This document shows, in pieces, positions 55,597-63,749 of a stretch of DNA of 64,000 nt (within the stretch, counting starts at the first letter, position 1; the number at the start of each line of letters is the position of its first letter). The position numbers and the translations under genes are program-made. The notes below the pieces were generated by a model. It saw only the letters and a list, made by a program, of their open reading frames with translations, was not told where the DNA came from and searched no databases. Source of the stretch: Limosilactobacillus antri DSM 16041 (GTDB lineage Bacteria > Bacillota > Bacilli > Lactobacillales > Lactobacillaceae). The stretch spans positions 756,333-820,332 of the forward strand of contig NZ_GG700733.1 of NCBI RefSeq assembly GCF_000160835.1. Direction: 5' to 3'.

Positions 55597-57975
55597 ATGG
55601 TAAAACGAGAACAAAAGGATGTTTTATGGTTTGATGAATTGCGCCGGCAGGATGTGGACTTAGTCGGGGGTAAATCGGCCTCGCTTGGTGAGCTCACTTC
55701 GGCAACCGACATACCAGTACCGTATGGCTTTGCCACAACCGCGCACGCTTACCGCCGTTTTATGGAAGCCACCGGTCTGAACCAGCGGGTTAACCAGTTG
55801 CTTGCTGAAATCAAGGACTATGAAAATACGGACGAGCTGCACACGGTGTGCAACCAAATCCGCTCCCTGATTATCAGCGCCACGATGCCAGAAGAATTGG
55901 CCATGGCAATTACGACGGCTTACGAACAGCTGGCCGAAAAGATGGACCAGCCGGATCCCTTTGTCGCGGTGCGCTCCAGTGCGACTGCGGAGGATTTGCC
56001 AAACGCCTCCTTTGCGGGCCAGCAGGAGACCTACCTGAACGTTAGCGGTGCCGCTCTGGTAGTTAAGAAGGTTCAGGAATGCTACGCGTCGCTTTTTACC
56101 GACCGGGCAACCTATTACCGGCACAAGCAGCATTTCCCGCACGAGAAGGTCGCGCTCTGTGCGGCTATCCAGATGATGGTCTTTTCCAAAGCTGCGGGGA
56201 TCATGTTCTCGCTTAACGTCGCCGACGGCAATGACCAGCAAATTGTGGTGGACGCGATTTGGGGGCTCGGCGAATACATCGTTCTCGGGAAAGTAACTCC
56301 AGACCATTACGTTATCAACAAGCCAGACTTGGCAATTATCGACCGGGCGATTACCAACAAGCCGGTTGAGTTGCTGCAGAAGCCGGGCGGGGGAACCTAT
56401 GAGCAGACCGTTCCCGCAGCCCTGGCCGACCAACCGGCGCTAAGTGACGACCAGGTTAAGGAACTGGCGGGCTACGCCAAACGGATTGAACAGCACTATG
56501 GCTGCCATATGGATATGGAATTTGCGCTTGACGGCCCGACCGGTCGCCTGTGGCTGGTCCAAGCCCGTCCCGAAACGGCCTGGTCGAACCAGCAGCCAGC
56601 AGCTCCGGCAGAAGAAAATAATTCGCTTGAAGACCACCGGCCGGTTCTCAAGGGTCTTCCCGCCAGTCCGGGTCTGGCCAGTGGCCGGGCGCACGTGATT
56701 GCTGATCCAGCTGACATTGATAGTTTTAAGTCCGGGGAGGTGCTGGTAACCCAAATGACCTCGCCCGACTGGGTGCCGGCGATGAAGAAGGCCGCGGCAA
56801 TCGTTACCGACAATGGCGGGATGACCTGTCACGCGGCGATTGTTTCCCGGGAAATGCAGATTCCGTGCTTAGTCGGCACGGCGAGCTGCGGGCAAGCGGC
56901 AATGACAACCCTGCATGATGGCGACCAGGTAACGGTCGATGCCCGGAATGGAGTCGTCTACGCGGGGGACCTGACGAAGCAGTTAGCGCCAAAGGAAGCC
57001 GCTCCGGCCGAGCAAGCGGTGGCCGAATACTTTGCGCCGACCGCTACCCAGGTCATGATGAACTTGGGTGATCCGGACCTCGCGCAACGTTACGCGGCCC
57101 TGCCGGCAGACGGTATCGGCCTGATGCGGGAAGAATTTATTTGGACCACCGCCATTCATGAACACCCCCTGGCCCTGATTAAGGCCGGCCAGCCGCAAAA
57201 AGTTGTGGACTTCTTGGCAGGGGGTATTGCCAAGGTGGCCCGGGCAATGGCTCCCCGGCCGTTAACCCTGCGCTTTTCGGACTTTAAGTCGGGAGAATAC
57301 CGGCACTTAACGGGCGGTGAGGAGTTTGAGCCGCACGAGCCGGCTGACCTCCTGGGCTGGCGTGGTGCTTCCCGTTACTATGATCCGCACTTTGTCGAAG
57401 CCTTCAAGTTGGAGCTGGCCGCGGTTAAGCGGGTGCGGAACGAAATGGGGCTACGGAACGTCAACGTAATGATCCCGTTTGTTCGGACGGTCGCGGAACT
57501 GGCCCGGGTAACGCAGTTAATGAACCAGGCCGGCTTGCACCGGAGTGCGGACTTTAAGGTCTACATGATGGCTGAAATCCCCGCCAACATCATTTTGGCG
57601 GACCAGTTCAACCAGTACGTGGATGGGTATTCAATCGGCTCCAACGACTTAACGATGCTGGTGCTCGGCTGTGACCGTAATAATGATACCGTTTCGGCCC
57701 TCTTTGACGAACGCAACCTAGCCGTTAAACGGGCGATCAGCCACCTGATTACGGTTGCCCACCGGGACGGCCGGACCGTTTCGATCTGTGGGCAGGCACC
57801 ATCAGAGTACCCTGATTTTACGAATTTCTTGATCCGCAACGGGATCGACTGCGTATCGGTGAACCCCGACATGGTGAAGGAAACCAAACGCAACGTGGCC
57901 CACTTTGAGCAGCGCCTGTTGCTGGACCAGGCGACGGGTCGGGGCCGGACGGTTGATAATGACCTTGCATGGTAA
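55597..57975 (+). CDS. ppsA: Phosphoenolpyruvate synthase
   Basis: A 792-residue PEP-utilising enzyme converting pyruvate and ATP to PEP, AMP and phosphate. It has an N-terminal ATP-grasp domain (LVGGKSASLGEL, VAVRSSATAEDLPNASFAGQ), a central phosphohistidine domain (GGMTCHAAIVSRE) and a C-terminal PEP/pyruvate TIM barrel (GIGLMREEF, GSNDLTMLVLG, ICGQAPSE). I used ATG 55597 with AAAGGAG upstream. The first 37 codons of the longer frame look non-coding. It opens the run of gluconeogenesis-type genes. Confidence 0.94.
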   Translation: MVKREQKDVLWFDELRRQDVDLVGGKSASLGELTSATDIPVPYGFATTAHAYRRFMEATGLNQRVNQLLAEIKDYENTDELHTVCNQIRSLIISATMPEELAMAITTAYEQLAEKMDQPDPFVAVRSSATAEDLPNASFAGQQETYLNVSGAALVVKKVQECYASLFTDRATYYRHKQHFPHEKVALCAAIQMMVFSKAAGIMFSLNVADGNDQQIVVDAIWGLGEYIVLGKVTPDHYVINKPDLAIIDRAITNKPVELLQKPGGGTYEQTVPAALADQPALSDDQVKELAGYAKRIEQHYGCHMDMEFALDGPTGRLWLVQARPETAWSNQQPAAPAEENNSLEDHRPVLKGLPASPGLASGRAHVIADPADIDSFKSGEVLVTQMTSPDWVPAMKKAAAIVTDNGGMTCHAAIVSREMQIPCLVGTASCGQAAMTTLHDGDQVTVDARNGVVYAGDLTKQLAPKEAAPAEQAVAEYFAPTATQVMMNLGDPDLAQRYAALPADGIGLMREEFIWTTAIHEHPLALIKAGQPQKVVDFLAGGIAKVARAMAPRPLTLRFSDFKSGEYRHLTGGEEFEPHEPADLLGWRGASRYYDPHFVEAFKLELAAVKRVRNEMGLRNVNVMIPFVRTVAELARVTQLMNQAGLHRSADFKVYMMAEIPANIILADQFNQYVDGYSIGSNDLTMLVLGCDRNNDTVSALFDERNLAVKRAISHLITVAHRDGRTVSICGQAPSEYPDFTNFLIRNGIDCVSVNPDMVKETKRNVAHFEQRLLLDQATGRGRTVDNDLAW

Positions 57976-57995
57976 TACGAGAAAGGATGACTAAG

Positions 57996-59774
57996 ATGCA
58001 GTTATACGTTGATGCTTGTGCCAAGCAGCATGGTGATGGAACTAGTCAGGCACCGTTTGCCACAATCCAAGCGGCCGCGGACGTTGCCAAGCCGGGTGAC
58101 GTTGTCTGGGTAATGCCGGGAGTGTACCGCGAGAGCGTGAACCCCCGTTATTCTGGAAGCAAGGATAAGCCAATCCTATACCGGGCAGTAAAGCAGAATT
58201 CGACCGTTATTAGCGGGGCGGAACGCCTGGACGAATGGGAGCAGGTAGCCGGAGATGTTTGGCGAATCGTGATTGCCAACCGCCGCTTTGGTGACTATAA
58301 CCCGTACACGACGCTGATTAAACAGGGAACTGGCCGCCAGCACGCGGGCGAGGTCTTCTTAAACAACCGGGCGCTGGCGGAAGCTGACCGGTTTGCGGCG
58401 GTCAAGCAGTCGCCAGCAACCGGGGCGGCCCACTGGTACACCGAACAGGACCAGGCCGCCGATACGACCGTCATCTATGCAAACTTTTTGGGCGTGGACC
58501 CGAACCACGCCAACGTGGAACTGACCTTCCGTGAAACCTGCTTCTATCCCCAGCGCCGGCAAGTCGACTTCTTAGTGCTCTCCGGGTTTGTACTGACCAA
58601 GGCGGCGAGCCGCTGGGTCGGACCAGACTACAATAAGGCGGTCGTGGGTACGAACCAGGCGCAGGGCTGGAAGATCCTCAACTGCAACATCACCCACGGC
58701 AAGTGCGCGGGGATTTCTCTGGGGCGCTACCCGACCACGCCAGCCAGCACGGACTTTGCTCAGTACCCGAGCCGGCACCTGATTAAGAACAGCCGGATTT
58801 TTGACTGCGGCCAGGTCGGTATTATCGGGGTGGACGGTAACCCAGCACCCGTAATTGAACATAACCACCTGTTTAGGATCAACACCCGGCTGAACCTCCG
58901 TGGTAAAAGTGCGGGGGCGATTGACCTCTCACCGGTGGTCGGTGCAAAGATTAGCCGGAACTGCATTCATGACTGCCGGCGGGGCGTCCGGCTAGGCGGC
59001 CGGGTTGAACGTGCGCAGATCAGCCGGAACCTCATGTATGCTAACGGCCTCTCGGCAAAGCAATCAGCCGCTGAGCACCACCAGGACCTGCTCGCTGGGT
59101 TGGGTGAAGACATCCGAATTGAAAATTCCGTCGGGGTGACCACGATTGATAACAACTTCCTGCTGTCTGACTACGCACTCCGGCTGGAAAGTTATCAGAT
59201 CCTCCTGACCCATAACCTGATTTACGGGCGGACCGCCTGGCTGTCGGCCAAGGCGGGACAGGCAGAAAATAGCCCGCTCTTTCACCGGATTAGCCGGGGC
59301 CAGCAGTACGGTCAGCAGCAAAGCTCGTACTTTTACAACAACTTATTTATTAACAAGTCCTTACGGCCAGAACTGACGACCGCCTTGGCACTTGCCCAAC
59401 GGCAGGTAGCTGACGACTGTCGCAATAGTGGCCAAAAGCGGGGCAACAACAGCTTCTTTGCGACTAAGGATAACCGTTTGGTTCAACTGGCCGCGAATAA
59501 GGCGGGCAACCTCGTGATTGACGACAACGAGTCAGCGGTCCAGCTAAAAGTAGAAGATCGACCAACCGGCTTTTACCTGAAGCACAACCTGGACGAGGTG
59601 GTCGATGAAGACAGCTGCCGCCTGTTAACCTTTGCTAATGACGCGGGCTCCGGGACGGTCTTAAAACTTGACACTGACTTTAGTGGTCAGCACCGGGAAG
59701 GAAATCGCGTGACTCCAGGACCGCTGGATCATAAAGCCGATTATTCCGCCTGCCTATTTCGGGCGCTGGCCTAG
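57996..59774 (+). CDS. Right-handed beta-helix protein resembling GH120 beta-xylosidases
   Basis: A 592-residue protein without signal peptide. It has a parallel beta-helix N-terminal part (YVDACAKQHGDGTSQAPFAT, then PGVYRESVNPRYSG) and a C-terminal beta domain. From memory it aligns over its length with GH120 XylC of Thermoanaerobacterium. The residue matching the XylC catalytic Asp is G334 (GVRLGGRVERAQ), while the Glu acid/base matches E376 (DIRIENSVG). An insertion of about 17 residues lies between them. AAAGGA is 8 nt upstream. It lies between ppsA and tpi. Substrate and activity are unknown. Confidence 0.72.
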   Translation: MQLYVDACAKQHGDGTSQAPFATIQAAADVAKPGDVVWVMPGVYRESVNPRYSGSKDKPILYRAVKQNSTVISGAERLDEWEQVAGDVWRIVIANRRFGDYNPYTTLIKQGTGRQHAGEVFLNNRALAEADRFAAVKQSPATGAAHWYTEQDQAADTTVIYANFLGVDPNHANVELTFRETCFYPQRRQVDFLVLSGFVLTKAASRWVGPDYNKAVVGTNQAQGWKILNCNITHGKCAGISLGRYPTTPASTDFAQYPSRHLIKNSRIFDCGQVGIIGVDGNPAPVIEHNHLFRINTRLNLRGKSAGAIDLSPVVGAKISRNCIHDCRRGVRLGGRVERAQISRNLMYANGLSAKQSAAEHHQDLLAGLGEDIRIENSVGVTTIDNNFLLSDYALRLESYQILLTHNLIYGRTAWLSAKAGQAENSPLFHRISRGQQYGQQQSSYFYNNLFINKSLRPELTTALALAQRQVADDCRNSGQKRGNNSFFATKDNRLVQLAANKAGNLVIDDNESAVQLKVEDRPTGFYLKHNLDEVVDEDSCRLLTFANDAGSGTVLKLDTDFSGQHREGNRVTPGPLDHKADYSACLFRALA

Positions 59775-59790
59775 GCACAGGAGGGATAGT

Positions 59791-60567
59791 ATGCGCAAAC
59801 CATTTATTATTGCAAACTGGAAAATGCACAAGAATATTCAGGAATCAGTAGAATTTATTAAGCAGATCCGAGAATGCTTGCCCCAGGCTGGGGTTGAAGA
59901 AGTCGGCATTGCCGCCCAGGCGGTTGCCCTAGCGAACATGAAACAGATGGTCCAGGGGGCCAACCTGCAGATCATTGCCCAGAATGCGGCCAGTGAGCTG
60001 GTGGGGCCGTACACTGGCGAGATTAGTGTCCGCTGTCTGGCGGACGCTGGCGCCTCGTACGTGATGCTGGGCCACCTCGAACGCCGGCGCTTATTCCATG
60101 AAGATAACGAAACGATTAACCAAAAGGTCTTGACGGCCCTGGCTACGGGGCTGACGCCGATTATCTGTACCGATGATAAGATGGTCCAGGCGGAAATTAA
60201 TGGCGAGATCCACTACATTTTTGACCAGCTCAAGGGCGTTTTCGATGGGGTCGCGCCGGACCAGCTCAAGAAAATCGTCCTTTCCTACGAACCGAGCTGG
60301 GCGGTGGGGAGCAGTCAAACTGCTAACCCGCTGGTCGCCCAAAAGGGGTGCAGCCGCATTCGGGAAATGATTGCGGCGGTTTATGGCCAGCGCTTAGCGG
60401 ACCAGGTCCGGATCCTATACGGCGGGAGCGTTAACCCCCAAAATATCGCCGCGATTATGGCCAATCCTGATGTTGACGGGGTGTTGATCGGTCGTGCCAG
60501 CTTACAAGCAGACCATTTCCTGGAAATGGTGAACTGGCAGCAGGCTCCCGTCTCTAATGCGCTTTAA
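59791..60567 (+). CDS. Triosephosphate isomerase family protein, divergent
   Basis: A 258-residue TIM barrel. Catalytic residues are present: N9 and K11 (IANWKMHK), H95, E167 (SYEPSW), and the phosphate motif YGGSV (210-214). H95 is followed by Leu instead of the near-invariant Ser (GHLERR, not GHSERR). Loop 6 reads PSWAVGSSQT instead of PVWAIGTGKT. It may be a second TIM, since a tpiA in a gap-pgk-tpi cluster is usual, or an isomerase for a related sugar phosphate. CAGGAGGG precedes the ATG. Confidence 0.85.
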   Translation: MRKPFIIANWKMHKNIQESVEFIKQIRECLPQAGVEEVGIAAQAVALANMKQMVQGANLQIIAQNAASELVGPYTGEISVRCLADAGASYVMLGHLERRRLFHEDNETINQKVLTALATGLTPIICTDDKMVQAEINGEIHYIFDQLKGVFDGVAPDQLKKIVLSYEPSWAVGSSQTANPLVAQKGCSRIREMIAAVYGQRLADQVRILYGGSVNPQNIAAIMANPDVDGVLIGRASLQADHFLEMVNWQQAPVSNAL

Positions 60568-60591
60568 TTAATGAGGAAGGAAGTTAACACA

Positions 60592-61458
60592 ATGGCTTAT
60601 TTTGATAATGGTAACCAGATCTTTGCCGATGCCCGGGCAAACCACTACGCAGTGGGTGCCTACAATATTAACAACCTTGAATGGACCCGGGCAATTTTGC
60701 AAGCGGCCAACGAAACCAGAACCCCGGTCCTGGTCCAGGTATCGATGGGGGCGGCCAAGTACATGGGCGGCTTTAAGTTTGTCCGTGATATGGTTGCCGA
60801 CCAGATTGACGCGATGGGGATTACGGTGCCGGTCGTGCTCAACCTGGACCACGGCGACTTTGCGGCCGCAATGGAGTGCATTGACCTGGGCTATTCTTCC
60901 GTGATGTACGACGGTCATAAGCTGCCGCTGGCCACCAACTATGACCAGACTGCCCAAATTGTCCAGGCGGCCCACCAGCGGGGAATTTCGGTGGAAGCGG
61001 AGATTGGCAAAGTCGGTGAAAACCAGGACACCAATAGCGGCGAACTGGCTTCGGTTGCTGACGCCAAAAAGTTTGCTGAACTGGGAGTTGATAAGCTGGC
61101 GTGCGGAATTGGGAATATTCACGGAATTTACCCGGCAGACTGGCGGGGACTGGACTTCGACCGCCTGGCGGCAATTGCGGATGCCGTGGACATTCCGCTG
61201 GTCCTGCACGGTGGGTCCGGAATCCCTAAGGACCAGGTCCAACGTGCGATTGCCCTAGGGATTGCGAAGGTGAATATTAACACTGAATTCCAGCTGGCCT
61301 TCCAGGCAGCAACCCGGGACTACATCGAACAAGCGCGTGACCTCGACCAAGCGCAAAAGGGCTATGATCCTCGCAAGCTCCTCTTGCCGGGAACCGAGGC
61401 GATTACCGCCAAGATGAAAGAAATTATTGATTGGCTGGGCACGCCAGCGGTAGCGTAA
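60592..61458 (+). CDS. fba: Class II fructose-bisphosphate aldolase family
   Basis: A 288-residue zinc aldolase. Metal ligands H87 (LNLDHGD), H177 (GNIHGIYPA) and H206 (LHGGSGIP) are visible, with D86 as catalytic acid. It condenses DHAP and glyceraldehyde-3-P to fructose-1,6-bisphosphate or cleaves it. Tagatose-bisphosphate aldolases look similar. The start at 60592 has GGAAGGAAG upstream and fits the family length; the ATG at 60571 lacks a binding site. Confidence 0.9.
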   Translation: MAYFDNGNQIFADARANHYAVGAYNINNLEWTRAILQAANETRTPVLVQVSMGAAKYMGGFKFVRDMVADQIDAMGITVPVVLNLDHGDFAAAMECIDLGYSSVMYDGHKLPLATNYDQTAQIVQAAHQRGISVEAEIGKVGENQDTNSGELASVADAKKFAELGVDKLACGIGNIHGIYPADWRGLDFDRLAAIADAVDIPLVLHGGSGIPKDQVQRAIALGIAKVNINTEFQLAFQAATRDYIEQARDLDQAQKGYDPRKLLLPGTEAITAKMKEIIDWLGTPAVA

Positions 61459-61475
61459 GGAAGAGTGACTAGACA

Positions 61476-62129
61476 ATGGCAATTACGGTGTACTTTCTCC
61501 GTCACGGTCAGACCTATTTCAACTGCTTTGCTCGTCTGCAAGGCTGGTCGGATACGCCCCTAACCGCGCAGGGACAGCAGGACGCGCTGCGCGTTGCCAA
61601 GGTTCTTGCACCCTTGCGAATTGACTACTTCTTTTCCAGCGACTTGAAACGGGCGGTTGATACGGCGCAGCTGATTATTGATGAGCTGCACCCGGCGAAT
61701 ATTAGCCGGCCGACAACCAAGGAATGTTTTCGCGAGGTCTTTTACGGTTCCTTTGAAGGGCACAGCAACGAAGAGGGGGCCATTTGGGCGAGCCAGCTTG
61801 GGGGTCAGCGGTTGCGGCGGATCGGCGAACTAGTTGACGAGTTTGGAATTCGGCGGGCGCACGACCTGTTAAAGGAGGCCGACCCGGCCCACCTGGCCGA
61901 GGATAGCCAGCAGCTTGACCACCGGCTCAACCAGGCGCTGAAGCTCTTGGAGGCGCTCCCCGACGGTAGCAACGTCGTTGTGGCGAGCCATGGATCGATT
62001 ATTCAGTACCTGGCGGGAACACTGGACCCGGGGCAGCAGTACGCAAACCCGGCTAACGGGGCACTAATGAAGCTGGTGCTTGATGGTCAGCGGGCATTTG
62101 TTGATGGTTATAATCAGTTTGCCCTGTGA
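61476..62129 (+). CDS. Histidine phosphatase (phosphoglycerate mutase-like) family
   Basis: A 217-residue branch of the histidine phosphatase superfamily with RHG motif FLRHGQTYFN near the N-terminus and second His in VVASHGSIIQY. These act on phosphosugars, nucleotides or proteins, so the substrate cannot be set from sequence. Being last in a run with aldolase and TIM genes, a sugar bisphosphatase role is an attractive guess. GGAAGAG precedes the ATG. Confidence 0.85.
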   Translation: MAITVYFLRHGQTYFNCFARLQGWSDTPLTAQGQQDALRVAKVLAPLRIDYFFSSDLKRAVDTAQLIIDELHPANISRPTTKECFREVFYGSFEGHSNEEGAIWASQLGGQRLRRIGELVDEFGIRRAHDLLKEADPAHLAEDSQQLDHRLNQALKLLEALPDGSNVVVASHGSIIQYLAGTLDPGQQYANPANGALMKLVLDGQRAFVDGYNQFAL

Positions 62130-62264
62130 CCGGGGTTAGTTTAAAGCTCGTGGCACTTGTGTACTGGTACTAAATTGCACACGAGGTCGGGAGGAAAATA
62201 GCTTTTCTTCCCGGCCGCGTTTGCGTGCCTAAATAGCCCAGCTCTCGAATAGCTAGCGGTAACG
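62130..62264 (+). other. Intergenic hairpins after the phosphatase gene
   Basis: Two stem-loops: CTCGTG ... CACGAG (about 62147-62185) and CGGGAGGAAAA-TAGC-TTTTCTTCCCG (62188-62213). No gene is seen. They could process or stabilise the mRNA end before the terminator. Confidence 0.45.
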
Positions 62265-62308
62265 AAAAAAGCTCCAGAAATCGGTTCATCGATTTCTGGA
62301 GCTTTTTT
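62265..62308. terminator. Bidirectional terminator between the phosphatase gene and clpP
   Basis: Perfect 19-bp stem (AAAAAAGCTCCAGAAATCG and its complement, 62290-62308) with loop GTTCAT. It works in both directions between convergent genes. Confidence 0.95.
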
Positions 62309-62334
62309 AACCATCACGGTTGGTCACTAGAACA

Positions 62335-62928
62335 CTACTTTAAGCTGGAATTATTTTCCATGATCCCGTCTAGCAGGCCGTAATCAACGGCCTCTTGGGC
62401 GGTTAAGTAGTGGTCCCGTTCAGTATCCCGGTTAATCTTTTCGATTGGCTGACCGGAATTCTTGGCCAGGATTTCATTAATCATCTTCCGGGTCTTCAAA
62501 ATTTCCGTTGCCGCAATTTCAATCTCGGTTTGCTGACCCTGTGCGCCACCAGATGGCTGGTGAATCAGTACTTGGGAGTGTGGCAGACCGAAGCGCTTGC
62601 CCTTGGTCCCGGAGGAAACTAGGACACTCGCCATGGAAGCGGCCATCCCGATCACGATCGTTTGCACGTCTGACTTGATAAAGTTCATCGTGTCGTAAAT
62701 CGCCATCCCTGAGGTAACGACACCACCAGGAGAGTTGATATAAAGGTAGATATCTTTAGTTGAGTCTTGCGCGTCCAAGAAGAGGAGCTGCGCAACAATT
62801 GAGTTTGCCATTTCGTCTTCAATTGGACCAGATAGCATGATGATCCGGTCCTTCAGAAGCCGTGAGTAAATATCATAAGCACGTTCACCGCGTGATGACT
62901 GCTCAATGACGGTAGGAACTAAGTTCAT
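62335..62928 (-). CDS. clpP: ATP-dependent Clp protease proteolytic subunit
   Basis: ClpP (197 residues) is the tetradecameric serine protease working with ClpX, ClpC or ClpE. The catalytic triad is S98 (GMAASMAS), H123 (VLIHQPSGG) and D172. The start is the ATG at 62928, with AAGGAGG upstream; a longer frame to 62964 overlaps the CIRCE-like site and is unlikely. It is transcribed alone from a CtsR-controlled promoter. Confidence 0.98.
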   Translation of the reverse strand: MNLVPTVIEQSSRGERAYDIYSRLLKDRIIMLSGPIEDEMANSIVAQLLFLDAQDSTKDIYLYINSPGGVVTSGMAIYDTMNFIKSDVQTIVIGMAASMASVLVSSGTKGKRFGLPHSQVLIHQPSGGAQGQQTEIEIAATEILKTRKMINEILAKNSGQPIEKINRDTERDHYLTAQEAVDYGLLDGIMENNSSLK

Positions 62929-62947
62929 TATGTGGCCTCCTTGTAAA

Positions 62948-62974
62948 TTAGCACTTGTTAGCAAGTATTGCTAA
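62948..62974 (-). promoter_or_regulatory. CIRCE-like inverted repeat upstream of clpP
   Basis: TTAGCACTT-N9-TATTGCTAA keeps the 9-9-9 layout of CIRCE with three mismatches. It lies between the -10 element and the ribosome-binding site of clpP. Weak HrcA control is possible. Confidence 0.6.
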
Positions 62975-62985
62975 CCGATATTAAT

Positions 62986-63015
62986 ACTATACTCGATTGG
63001 TCAAAAAAGGTCAAA
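62986..63015 (-). promoter_or_regulatory. clpP promoter with CtsR box
   Basis: GGTCAAA-AAA-GGTCAAA (62999-63015) is a perfect CtsR heptad repeat. It overlaps the minus-strand -35 TTGACC (63014-63009). The -10 TATAGT (62991-62986) follows after 17 bp. CtsR repression relieved by heat is expected. Confidence 0.95.
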
Positions 63016-63250
63016 TGATTTGTTGCTTTCCGACTAAGAACATTATGTCATCTGCAACTGATTTGGCAAGGAAAAAGCCGTGAAGAACATGGCGTGCTGT
63101 TTCAACGCGCGAGCAGCCGTTTAAAATATAGAAGGGAGTGGGAAACAACCTCCTCGACAAGGCGTATGGGGTTGGTCAAATGCTGATTTATCAGTGCTTG
63201 AACTGCCAGCCAGCTACTGCACTGTTGCATTATTACCTTTAAAATAGCAA
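63016..63250. other. Intergenic region without a recognised gene
   Basis: 235 bp between the clpP promoter and the terminator of the 37-codon gene. The six frames give no ORF with a ribosome-binding site. Local hairpins (GGGAGTGGG ... CCTCC; CTGAT-TT-ATCAG near 63182-63193) might belong to a small RNA, but I see no clear promoter. Confidence 0.4.
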
Positions 63251-63276
63251 AGAGACTGAGTTAATTCCCAGCCTCT
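63251..63276 (-). terminator. Terminator of the 37-codon gene
   Basis: In the minus strand AGAGGCTGGG pairs with CTCAGTCTCT (two G-U pairs), followed by TTTGCTATTTT. Confidence 0.75.
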
Positions 63277-63288
63277 CCTAAGCTTAAA

Positions 63289-63402
63289 TTAGTGGTTGAT
63301 GTCTGCACAAAGCAGGTCCAATTCGGTTGCTGCACTTTGCCGGTCCAGGGCCCGCCAGTCAGCAGTGGTAATGAAAACGTTCAGTGATTTAGTGTTAGTC
63401 AT
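63289..63402 (-). CDS. Small protein, 37 residues, unknown function
   Basis: A short minus-strand gene starting MTNTKSLNVFITTADWRALD and ending in a Leu- and Asp-containing tail with one Cys (LDLLCADINH). It is soluble, mildly acidic, with no signal peptide or membrane segment. GGGAGG lies 8 nt before the ATG; a promoter is 60 bp upstream and a hairpin terminator directly downstream, so it is a complete monocistronic unit. I do not recognise a family. The complete set of expression signals makes it likely to be real. Confidence 0.7.
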   Translation of the reverse strand: MTNTKSLNVFITTADWRALDRQSAATELDLLCADINH

Positions 63403-63462
63403 AATAAATTCCTCCCGGAGCTGAGTAATGTTTTTTATCCGTCGCTCTTATTTACATTTTGT
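63403..63462 (-). other. 5' leader of the 37-codon gene
   Basis: About 55 nt of untranslated leader with the strong binding site CCGGGAGGA (63420-63411 region). Nothing else is seen. Confidence 0.4.
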
Positions 63463-63491
63463 ATACTACACTTGATTGGTCTACAATGCAA
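63463..63491 (-). promoter_or_regulatory. Promoter of the 37-codon gene
   Basis: Minus strand TTGCAT (63491-63486), 17-bp spacer, TAGTAT (63468-63463). The spacer contains a TTGGTCTA motif on the plus strand. Confidence 0.65.
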
Positions 63492-63674
63492 GTCCTAATA
63501 TATCAGTATTTAAAAGCTAATAATATCAAATTGGTCTAACCATCTTTGCGGATGCGTTGGTGGAGTAGACTTCTGGTTGCTAGTAAAATGCCTTAGTAAA
63601 AGGGAAAATTTAGTAAATTTTTTGGGCGGAAAAAGTTGAAACGGGCCCGCTTGTGAATGCTTTTTGACCAGGGC
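63492..63674. other. Divergent spacer between the two small genes
   Basis: 183 bp, AT-rich in the first part. A second AAATTGGTCTAAC motif is near 63528-63540, and TTTAGTAAATTT lies at about 63608-63620. No gene is seen. Confidence 0.4.
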
Positions 63675-63703
63675 TTGCTTTTTATTTGCCAGCCCGGTAT
63701 AAT
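63675..63703 (+). promoter_or_regulatory. Promoter of the 43-codon gene
   Basis: TTGCTT (63675-63680), 17-bp spacer, perfect TATAAT (63698-63703), 46 bp before the start codon. Confidence 0.85.
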
Positions 63704-63749
63704 TGGAACGTTAATTAATTTACGTACACAATAAGGAGGCATATTAGCT

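Noticed and set aside
55660..56433. 257-codon minus-strand frame inside ppsA
   Set aside because: Shadow of the ATP-grasp domain of ppsA, with no expression signals.
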